64,000 bases of DNA from DASRFA01 sp035651755 (GTDB lineage Bacteria > Desulfobacterota > Binatia > UBA12015), in assembly GCA_035651755.1 (NCBI GenBank), contig DASRFA010000041.1:51765-115764 (forward strand). The letters are read 5' to 3'. Every line of letters begins with the position of its first letter. The first letter of the stretch is position 1. Below the pieces are notes generated by a model. The model was not told the DNA's origin. It saw only the letters and a list, made by a program, of their open reading frames with translations, and did no database searches. A program made the translations under genes and the position numbers. Positions 43,794 through 51,167 of this stretch are shown one piece after another.

Positions 43794-44699
43794 ATGGCGG
43801 TGGTCGCGATCGAGAACGGGAAGCTGCGCCTCGCAGTCGTTCCCGAGGCGGGCGGCAGCGTCGCGTCGCTCGCGGCCCGGGTCGCGGGCGACTGGCTTCC
43901 GATCCTGCGCCCGACGCCGGCGGACGCGATCGCGGCGGGGAACTCGTCCCTCTTCGCGAGCTTCGCGCTCGTCCCGTGGTCGAACCGGATCCGTGACGCG
44001 CGCTTTGGCTTCAGCGGCCGTGAGATCCAGCTCCGGCCGAACACCTCCGAAGGCCACGCGATCCACGGCGACGTCCGGAAGCGCCCGTGGCATGTGGTCG
44101 CAGCGGAGAAGGAGCGGCTCCGCCTCGCGTTCGACTCGAGGGAGCACGCCGGCGTGAACTTCCCCTTCCCGTTCGCGAGCGAGCTCGCCTATGAGCTCGA
44201 CGGGACGTCGGTCGCGATGCACCTCTCGCTCCGCAACGAGGGAGGCGAGCCGATGCCAGCGGGGATCGGCTTCCATCCCTACTACCGCCGGACGCTCCTC
44301 GAGCCCGACGACGACGTCGAGCTCCAGATGGCGGTGACCGGCGTCTACCGCGGCCTCCTGCCGACCGGCCCGGCGCAGCCCGTCGCACCGGCCCAAGATT
44401 TCTCGCGCCCGCGGCCGATCGGCTCCGCCACCTTCGACCAGTGCTTCGCGGGCTGGAACGGCCGCGCCACCGTGCGCTGGCCGAAGAGCGGCATCGAGGC
44501 CCGCGTCGACGCGACCGACCCTTTCCGCCACGTCGTCCTCTTCGTCCCGCCCGGCAAGGACTTCTTCGCCCTCGAGCCCGTCAGCCACGTCAACGACGGC
44601 TTCAACCTCCTCGCCGCCGCCATCCCCGGCACCGGCGTCCGCATCCTCGACCCGGGCGAAACGCTGTCCGGCACTTTCCGCTTGACGATATCCGCCTGA
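43794..44699 (+). CDS. Aldose 1-epimerase (galactose mutarotase-like)
   Basis: Carbohydrate epimerase, 301 residues. It has FALVPWSNRIRDARFGFSGR with the conserved Asn-Arg pair, AIHGDVRKRPWHV with the active-site His, and AGIGFHPYYRR with the second His. The C-terminal DFFALEPVSHVNDGFN carries the catalytic Glu. No operon partner is present; the next gene is convergent, beyond a 513-nt gap. No strong Shine-Dalgarno is seen before the ATG. Confidence 0.92.
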   Translation: MAVVAIENGKLRLAVVPEAGGSVASLAARVAGDWLPILRPTPADAIAAGNSSLFASFALVPWSNRIRDARFGFSGREIQLRPNTSEGHAIHGDVRKRPWHVVAAEKERLRLAFDSREHAGVNFPFPFASELAYELDGTSVAMHLSLRNEGGEPMPAGIGFHPYYRRTLLEPDDDVELQMAVTGVYRGLLPTGPAQPVAPAQDFSRPRPIGSATFDQCFAGWNGRATVRWPKSGIEARVDATDPFRHVVLFVPPGKDFFALEPVSHVNDGFNLLAAAIPGTGVRILDPGETLSGTFRLTISA

Positions 44700-44873
44700 C
44701 TCCAACCGCTTGGTGCGCGTTCCGCAACGCGCCCCGGCCACCGCCCGCGGCCAAGAGGTACCCCGGCCACGCGTCCCGACTGCTGCCCCAGCGCCGCGCG
44801 GCGAGCCGCGCGCGCGGCCATCGGCGCACGCGCACCATCGAACGACCGACTCGTACGGCACGCGGTGCCTGCG

Positions 44874-44996
44874 GCGGGAGCGGTGCGTGAGCGAGCACCG
44901 GCAGCGACGTTGGAGGAGGCGCCCTTCCTTGACCATGAGACAGCAAAAGGGCGCCTCCGACAGGAGTCGCCGTGCTCGCTCACGCACCGCTCCCGC
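44874..44996. repeat. Long nested inverted repeat / hairpin
   Basis: Outer arms 44874-44898 and 44972-44996 are 25-bp perfect inverted copies (GCGGGAGCGGTGCGTGAGCG opens the left one). Inner arms 44915-44926 and 44947-44958 are 12-bp perfect (GGAGGCGCCCTT / AAGGGCGCCTCC) around a 20-nt loop. The stretches between the arms pair poorly. It may be a structured RNA, a terminator or a short MITE-like relic; no ORF or target duplication was seen. Confidence 0.7.
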
Positions 44997-45147
44997 AGCG
45001 CTCCAACGCCCCCGGCAACGCGGGCAACAAGACGCCCACTACACGCAGCGCAACCCGGACACGCGACGGCTCGCGATGGCCCGGTCCCTCCTCCGGACCA
45101 TCGCGCGCCCGCTCACCGGCAACGTTGGCGTGGGCCCGCGGTGCGAA

Positions 45148-45180
45148 GGCCGGCCCGTGCCCCTCGGGCACGGGCCGGCC
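45148..45180. terminator. 15-bp GC-only-rich hairpin downstream of the disintegrin-repeat gene
   Basis: Arm GGCCGGCCCGTGCCC, loop CTC, perfect complementary arm. It lies 33 nt beyond the minus-strand gene stop at 45213. No U-run follows, but GC-rich genomes often lack one. It also faces the epimerase gene's transcription. Confidence 0.65.
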
Positions 45181-45212
45181 GGCGATGGATCGCCGCGCCG
45201 CTCGGCGCGCCC

Positions 45213-48200
45213 TTACGGACGCCCGGGCGGACGGCAGGTGAGCGTCTTGCCGGTGTTGTCGAAGCGGCACTCGGCCGGCTGGTACCACGAGGCACAGCAC
45301 TGGCCGCTGCTCAAGCCGCTCGGCGGCTCCATGACGATCGACACCCGGAGCGGCGTCTGCGACGGGGTGACGAAGTAGCTGCCCTTCTTGCCCTTCAACC
45401 GGAACCGGAGCGCGTTGGGCTGGTCGGGGCGGACGCTCGCCGTCACCGTGTAGATGCCGAAGTTCAGCGAGTAATCGGTCGTCTTGTAGAACCAGCCGCG
45501 CGGGTTCGAGCGCCAGCCGGTCCGGGTCGCCGGGTTGTACGCACCCGGAGCGATGGTCGCATCGATGAGCGCCTGCTCCAGGCGATCCTTGACGACGAAC
45601 CGGAGGCCGTGCGTCACGAGGTCGATCGGCGGCTGGAGCGGCTGGACGCACGAGCCGCTGAAGGTCGTCTTCCGCTCGCCCGGCGGGAAGGTCATGTTGC
45701 CGACGTAGAGGCGCGGCGTCGAGATGAAGGTCTGCGCGAGGTTCGTGCAGTCGTCGCACTGATCACCCTCGCCGTCGTTGTCTCCGTCCTCCTGCCCGGG
45801 GTTCGGCAGGTAGCCGCAGTTGTCGAACTCGTCGCAGACACCGTCGCTGTCGAAGTCCGGCTTCACCTGGTCGGGCGGACACGCCATCGACGACCCATCG
45901 CAGTTCTCGTCGAGGTCGCAGTGGTCGGCCGCCGGACGGCAGACCGTCGTGATCGGCTCGACCCCGTCGGCCGGACAGTCGTAGCCGGCGGGGCCCGCGG
46001 TCCCGGTGCAATGCTCGACCGCGTCGCAGAGGTCGGTCGAGGCGCGGCAGACCGTGCTCGACGGCTTGGTCGCGTCCGACGGACACGCCGCGCCACTGCC
46101 GGTGCAGTTCTCGGCGACGTCGCAGATGCCGCCCGTCGGACGGCACACCGTCGACGACGGCTCGAAGGCATCCGCCGGGCAGTTCACCGACGAGCCGTTG
46201 CAGTTCTCGGCCACGTCGCAGACGCCCGCAGTCGGACGGCAGACGGTCGTCGTGGGCTGGACGGCATCGGCCGGGCAGTTCACCGACGACCCGTCGCAGT
46301 TCTCCGCCACGTCGCAGACGCCGGCCGACGCGCGGCACACCGCCGAGGTCGGCGAGACCGCGTCGCTCGGGCAGGCCGCGGCGCTGCCGGTGCAGTTCTC
46401 CGCGACGTCGCAGACACCCGCAGTCGGACGGCAGACGGTCGACGACGGCTTGAACGCATCCGACGGACACGCGGCGCCCGAGCCCGTGCAGTTCTCCGCG
46501 ACGTCGCAGACGCCCGCCGAGGCGCGGCACTCGGTCGTCGACGGCTGGAACGAATCCGACGGACACGCCGCACCGGAGCCCGTGCAGTTCTCCGCGACGT
46601 CGCAGACGCCCGCGGACGGACGGCACACCGTCGACGATGACTGGAACGCATCCGAAGGACACGCCGCCGCCGAGCCGGTGCAGCTCTCGGCGACGTCGCA
46701 CACGCCCGCCGAGCCGCGGCACACCGTCGACGACGGCTGGAACGCATCCGAAGGACACGCCGCCGCCGAGCCCGTGCAGTTCTCGGCGACGTCGCAGACG
46801 CCCGCGGACCCGCGGCACACCGTCGACGACGGCTTGAACGCGTCCGAAGGACACGCCGCCGCCGACCCGGTGCAGTTCTCGGCGTTGTCACACACGCCCG
46901 CGGTCGGACGGCAAACCGTCGAGGACGGCTGGAACGAATCCGACGGACACGCAGCGGCCGAGCCCGTGCAGTTCTCGGCGACGTCGCACACGCCCGCCGA
47001 GCCGCGGCACACCGTCGTCGACGGCTGGAACGAATCTCCCGGACACGCCGCCGCCGAGCCCGTGCAGTTCTCGGCGACGTCACAGACGCCCGCCGAGCCG
47101 CGGCACACCGTCGTCGACGGCACGAACGCATTGGCAGGGCAGTTCACCGACGAGCCGTCGCAGTTCTCGGCGACGTCGCAGACGCCCGCCGACGGACGGC
47201 ACACCGTCGTCGTCGACGCGACCGCGTCCGCCGGACACGCTGCCGACGAGCCGGTGCAGTTCTCGGCGACGTCACAGATGCCCGCCGACCCGCGGCACAC
47301 CGTGCTCGACGGAACGAACCCGTCCGCAGGGCAGCTCGGCGACGACCCCGTGCAGCTCTCGGCCACATCGCAGATGCCCGCCGACCCGCGGCACACCGTG
47401 GTCGACGGCGACAGGGCGTCCGCCGGGCACGCGGCCGACGATCCCGTGCAGCTCTCGGCCGGATCGCAGACGCCGGCCGATCCGCGGCACACCGTCGTCG
47501 ACGGCACGAAGGCGTTGGCGGGACAGTTCACCGACGAGCCGTCGCAGTTCTCCGCGACGTCGCAGACGCCCGCCGACGCACGGCACACCGTCGTCGTCGG
47601 CGCGACCGCGTCCGACGGACACGCGGGCGAGGATCCCGTGCAGTTCTCCGCCACGTCGCAGACGCCGGCCGATCCGCGACAGACGGTCGTGGAAGGCGAG
47701 AGCGCGTCTCCCGGGCACGCGGCCGAGGATCCCGTGCAGCTTTCCGCGGGATCGCAGACGCCGGCCGACGGACGGCACACCGTCGTCGAAGGCACGAAGT
47801 TGTTCGCGGGACAGGCTGGCGACGAGCCCGTGCAGTTCTCGGCCACGTCGCAGACGCCGGCCGAGCCGCGGCACACCGTCGTCGATGGCGACAGGGCGTC
47901 CGCGGGGCAAGCTGCCGAGGAACCGGTGCAGCTCTCCGCCGGGTCGCAGACGCCCGCCGACCCGCGGCACACCGTGGTCGACGGCGCGAAGGAATCCCCC
48001 GGACACGCCGGCGACGAGCCCGTGCAGTTCTCCGCCACGTCGCAGATCCCGGCGGAGCCGCGGCAGACCGTGGTCGACGGCGAGAGCGCGTCCGCGGGGC
48101 ACGCGGCCGAGGAGCCGGTGCAGCTCTCCGCCGGGTCGCAGACGCCGGCCGACCCGCGACAGACGGTCGTCGACGGGACGAACGAGTCCCCAGGACAGTT

Positions 48201-49241
48201 CGGCGACGATCCCGTGCAGTTCTCGGCGACGTCGCAGACGCCGGCCGAGCCGCGACAGACGGTCGTCGTGGGTGAGAGGACGTCGGCCGGACACGCGCCC
48301 GCCGTGCCGGGGTTCGCCGGGCAGGTCTCCTGCGGGTCGCAGACACCGGCCGAGGAGCGACAGACCGAGCCGGCGGTGCGGAACTGACACGTCGACGTGC
48401 AGCACGACGTCGCCGAGCCGTTGTTCGCGCCGGCGTCGCACTGCTCGCCGGTGCCGTCGATGACGCCGTCGCCGCAGAAGGACGTGAAGCTGACGGTCAC
48501 GAAGTGACCGTCGCTCGACTGCGTGCGGCCCGGGATGCCGGTGTACTCGCACGCACCGCAGGACGAGGTCGAGCCGTTCTGCTGACCTTGGCGGACCGCG
48601 GCCTCACAGGAGTTGCTGCGGACGGAGCCGTTCCAGGTGAAGGTGAGGACGTGGGACTGGGCGATGCCGTTGCTCAGGCGAGGTCCGATCACGCCGATCG
48701 GTGAGTTCGTCTGGTTGTAGCCGATCTGGTTGTCGCCGCCGCCGTTGCCGATGTCCGCCGGGCTGGCGGTATTCAGCGTGCCGGAGTTGAGGCCGACGTT
48801 CGTCGTGCCCGTGATCCCGCTCGTGTGCGCTTGGCCGTCGCACCCCGCGACGTCGCTGTTGCGCTGGATCATCCCGACCCGGTTGCTGGTGATGTTGAGC
48901 TGGTAGCTGCCCGGTGCGGTCGCGCTGAAGCTCAGATTGTGGATCGTGTTGTTGCCGCTCGTGTCGCGCGTGCTGCCGGCGCCGACGTCGGCGTTGATGT
49001 TCCATGCGTGTCGGCTCTGGAACGTCGTGCCGTTGTTGACGAGCACCGAGGTCGAGCTGCCGCAGAACCCGTCGGAGTTGTTCGTCCCCTGGCAAGCCGA
49101 GCCGCTGTTGTTCGAGGACGCCCCCGTGATCTGCGCGCGGGCGGCGGTCGGCGTGAGGCCGACGGCGATCACGATGCTCGCGAGGGCGACCGCGGAGAAA
49201 GACCCCTGGAGGAGTGCCGAGCGACGGGCCAAGCGCGTCAT
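45213..49241 (-). CDS. Giant secreted protein with about 26 disintegrin-like Cys repeats
   Basis: Exported protein of 1342 residues. A signal peptide ends PTAARA before QITGAS. Residues about 40-240 form an Asn/Ser/Gly-rich N-domain; a CGDGVIDGTGEQCDAG block (Myxo-disulfide type) precedes the repeats. About 26 copies of a 32-residue unit follow, each with four Cys spaced C-x6-C-x5-C-x6-C and the pattern CR-x5-CD-x2-E-x-C-(T/D)GS-x3-CP. That is the spacing of the ADAM disintegrin loop. A calcium-binding-like Asp-rich segment (FDSDGVCDEFDNC) and a 150-residue C-domain end it. GGAG lies about 7 nt before the ATG. The function is unknown; adhesion or surface/extracellular matrix is inferred. Confidence 0.9.
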   Translation of the reverse strand: MTRLARRSALLQGSFSAVALASIVIAVGLTPTAARAQITGASSNNSGSACQGTNNSDGFCGSSTSVLVNNGTTFQSRHAWNINADVGAGSTRDTSGNNTIHNLSFSATAPGSYQLNITSNRVGMIQRNSDVAGCDGQAHTSGITGTTNVGLNSGTLNTASPADIGNGGGDNQIGYNQTNSPIGVIGPRLSNGIAQSHVLTFTWNGSVRSNSCEAAVRQGQQNGSTSSCGACEYTGIPGRTQSSDGHFVTVSFTSFCGDGVIDGTGEQCDAGANNGSATSCCTSTCQFRTAGSVCRSSAGVCDPQETCPANPGTAGACPADVLSPTTTVCRGSAGVCDVAENCTGSSPNCPGDSFVPSTTVCRGSAGVCDPAESCTGSSAACPADALSPSTTVCRGSAGICDVAENCTGSSPACPGDSFAPSTTVCRGSAGVCDPAESCTGSSAACPADALSPSTTVCRGSAGVCDVAENCTGSSPACPANNFVPSTTVCRPSAGVCDPAESCTGSSAACPGDALSPSTTVCRGSAGVCDVAENCTGSSPACPSDAVAPTTTVCRASAGVCDVAENCDGSSVNCPANAFVPSTTVCRGSAGVCDPAESCTGSSAACPADALSPSTTVCRGSAGICDVAESCTGSSPSCPADGFVPSSTVCRGSAGICDVAENCTGSSAACPADAVASTTTVCRPSAGVCDVAENCDGSSVNCPANAFVPSTTVCRGSAGVCDVAENCTGSAAACPGDSFQPSTTVCRGSAGVCDVAENCTGSAAACPSDSFQPSSTVCRPTAGVCDNAENCTGSAAACPSDAFKPSSTVCRGSAGVCDVAENCTGSAAACPSDAFQPSSTVCRGSAGVCDVAESCTGSAAACPSDAFQSSSTVCRPSAGVCDVAENCTGSGAACPSDSFQPSTTECRASAGVCDVAENCTGSGAACPSDAFKPSSTVCRPTAGVCDVAENCTGSAAACPSDAVSPTSAVCRASAGVCDVAENCDGSSVNCPADAVQPTTTVCRPTAGVCDVAENCNGSSVNCPADAFEPSSTVCRPTGGICDVAENCTGSGAACPSDATKPSSTVCRASTDLCDAVEHCTGTAGPAGYDCPADGVEPITTVCRPAADHCDLDENCDGSSMACPPDQVKPDFDSDGVCDEFDNCGYLPNPGQEDGDNDGEGDQCDDCTNLAQTFISTPRLYVGNMTFPPGERKTTFSGSCVQPLQPPIDLVTHGLRFVVKDRLEQALIDATIAPGAYNPATRTGWRSNPRGWFYKTTDYSLNFGIYTVTASVRPDQPNALRFRLKGKKGSYFVTPSQTPLRVSIVMEPPSGLSSGQCCASWYQPAECRFDNTGKTLTCRPPGRP
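45858..48369 (-). repeat. Tandem 96-bp (32-codon) coding repeat, about 26 units
   Basis: In-frame repeats within the secreted protein. Units vary in amino acids at several places but keep the four Cys, CD and CP. Some adjacent units are near-identical, for example units 14-18, suggesting unequal recombination. Alternating unit types (DPAESC then DVAENC) in the first part point to a two-unit duplication step. Confidence 0.9.
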
Positions 49242-49561
49242 GTGTTGTCTCCGCGGACGACGATCCGCTTCGGTGGGGGTTCCGCCTGGAGTTGAGCCCG
49301 GCTCCAGAACTTCACGCACACGTTTTGAGGTTCGTGTTGTTGATGTGCTCTTCGCCTTGCACTCCGCGGAAGCAATCGCCGGGGAGCGGCGCCGAAAAGA
49401 GCAAATGCCATGACGGCAGTCAACGGACAATCCGCGCGTCCCGGTGGTTTTCTTTGCGGCGGCGCCTGCTACGAGTGCCCCGGCAGCAGCGTGAAACGGA
49501 ATTGCGAGGCAGCCCCACCTCTGGCGCGGAACGCATTCGAGCATCCCGTGCCGAGCATGCG
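49242..49561. other. 320-nt divergent promoter region, no gene seen
   Basis: Separates the disintegrin-repeat gene (minus) from the lipoprotein gene (plus). It is more AT-rich than its surroundings and must hold both promoters. A weak minus-strand candidate is listed separately. No ORF with ribosome site was seen. Confidence 0.6.
49395..49423 (-). promoter_or_regulatory. Possible promoter of the disintegrin-repeat gene
   Basis: On the minus strand TTGACT (49423-49418) is 17 nt from TCTTTT (49400-49395). The -35 matches 5 of 6, the -10 only 3 of 6. This would give a leader of about 145 nt. Confidence 0.28.
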
Positions 49562-51145
49562 ATGACGGAGCGTCTCACGAGCGCGCTCGCCAACATGGCG
49601 TGTGCCCTGCTCGCCCTGTCAGCGCTCGGCGCGTGCGATCGATCGGAGATGCCGCCGCTCGTCCGCAGCACGACGCTCGGGAACGTCGGCGGCGGCTACC
49701 GGAAGAACAGCCTGACCGTCTCGCACGACCAGCGCCGCTACGCGTGGGTGCAGACGAGCGGCGATCGCTGCCGGGTCGTCGCGGACGAGAAGAAGGGGCC
49801 GCTCCAGTCGATCTGCCTCGACCCGGTGTTCTCGCGCAACGGCGCGGCGGTCGCCGACTGGTCCGTGCCGGATCCGGGGAAGCCTCCCAAGGGCTATCTC
49901 ACGGTCAACGGGACTCGAGCCGACGTCGCGTTCGGCCGCGAGGCCCCGATCGCATTCAGCCGCGAGGGCGGCTCGTGGGCCACCATCGCGCCCGCGTACG
50001 ATCCCGAAGGCACGCCGACGACGCCCGAGGAGCGCGGCGAGTCGGCGCCGGCCGGCGAAGCGCCGCCCGTGCCGGATCGTCCGCGTCGCCTGCTCGCGCT
50101 CGCCGAGCGGGGCGAGCTCGGCGAGTACTACGACACGACGACGCCCGCCGTGAGCCCGCACGGCGAGCACGTCGCCTTCGTCGCCGCGGACGCGGAAGGC
50201 AACGTGAGCCTCGTCGTCGACGGCAAGGTCGAGCGGCGGTTCGAGAAGCCGGCGATCCGCTACCTCCCGGTGGTGAAGCCGCAGAAGGTCGGCCCGAACC
50301 TCGAGCCCGAGTCGTCGGTGACGTATCTCGCCGACGGATCGCTCGTCACGGTCGCGCTCGCCGAGCAGGGCTACACGGTCTTCCACGATGCGACGCCGTG
50401 GGCCGCCTATCCGGCGGTCAACATCCCGAAGACCGGCTACCAGGTCCTCGACCCCCAGCTCCTCACGTTGCGCACCCTCGTCGCGGGGTCGATCGTGACC
50501 GCGCGCGATGCGCCGGTCGCCTGCTGGTGGGAACGGCCCGAGGGCAAGGAGGATCGCTGGCGCGTCGTCTGCAACGGCCAGCCGATCGACGACCAGCTCT
50601 GCGACAACTACTGGGTGGATCAGCCGCTCGCGATCTCCGCCGACGGCAAGTCGGTCGCGTACGTCTGCCCCGGGACCCCGGAGCTGTCGCCGGAGGGGAT
50701 CCCGCTCGGCCGACCGCCGCTCTCGATCGTCTTCGGCGGGCAGCGGCTGGGACCGCCGCATCCCTTCGTCTGGGGTGTCGATCTCTCGGCGGACGGCCGC
50801 CACTACGCCTACGCGGCCGCCGACTCGGTGGACGACACGTTCTTCTACGTCGTCGACGGCAAGCGCTACGACGGCCCGTGGCTGGGCGCGTTCCCGCCGC
50901 GGCTCTCTCCCGAGGGGACATCCGTCGTCTGGGCGGCAAGCCGGGAGGAAGAGGGCAAGCGCGTCGACCTCGTCGTCGACGGCGACGTGATCGCGCGCGC
51001 CGATGTCGTCATGGCGCCGCCTCTCTTCCGCGGCGAGCGCAAGGTGCAGTGGGCCGTCAGGCGCGGGAAGAGCGTGCACCTCGTGACCGCGTGCACGCGC
51101 TGGGCGCCGCTCCCGCTTCTGCGGCCCCTCGTGTGCTGGTGGTGA
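49562..51145 (+). CDS. Lipoprotein with TolB/WD40-like beta-propeller features
   Basis: A 527-residue lipoprotein with lipobox LGAC (Cys at about 25). The body consists of repeated strands such as AVSPHGEHVAFVAADAEG, AISADGKSVAYVCPG, DLSADGRHYAYAAADSVDD and LSPEGTSVVWAASREEEG. These SxDGxxxAY-type units match the blades of TolB/WD40-like propellers. I do not recognise a specific family. It is 22 nt before the TMTC-like gene, so the two are co-transcribed. A sensor or binding role in the periplasm is possible. Confidence 0.78.
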   Translation: MTERLTSALANMACALLALSALGACDRSEMPPLVRSTTLGNVGGGYRKNSLTVSHDQRRYAWVQTSGDRCRVVADEKKGPLQSICLDPVFSRNGAAVADWSVPDPGKPPKGYLTVNGTRADVAFGREAPIAFSREGGSWATIAPAYDPEGTPTTPEERGESAPAGEAPPVPDRPRRLLALAERGELGEYYDTTTPAVSPHGEHVAFVAADAEGNVSLVVDGKVERRFEKPAIRYLPVVKPQKVGPNLEPESSVTYLADGSLVTVALAEQGYTVFHDATPWAAYPAVNIPKTGYQVLDPQLLTLRTLVAGSIVTARDAPVACWWERPEGKEDRWRVVCNGQPIDDQLCDNYWVDQPLAISADGKSVAYVCPGTPELSPEGIPLGRPPLSIVFGGQRLGPPHPFVWGVDLSADGRHYAYAAADSVDDTFFYVVDGKRYDGPWLGAFPPRLSPEGTSVVWAASREEEGKRVDLVVDGDVIARADVVMAPPLFRGERKVQWAVRRGKSVHLVTACTRWAPLPLLRPLVCWW

Positions 51146-51167
51146 GCGCTCCGGGTCGGCGTCGGCG

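Larger units (their letters stand above)
44700..45212. other. 513-nt intergenic region with two hairpins, no gene seen
   Basis: Lies between the convergent epimerase and disintegrin-repeat genes. It holds the nested hairpin at 44874-44996 and the 15-bp stem at 45148-45180. Only short open frames occur and none has a ribosome site or recognisable product. No tRNA fold was seen. Confidence 0.6.

Noticed and set aside
45858..48369. CRISPR array
   Set aside because: The repeat has no spacers, the period is 96 bp, and it encodes a regular protein repeat.
46006..48387. A 793-codon plus-strand open frame antisense to the disintegrin repeats, itself with 32-residue repeats
   Set aside because: The 96-bp period keeps any frame without stops open. 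The product has no signal, motif or ribosome site, whereas the minus strand has signal peptide, Cys spacing and start context.
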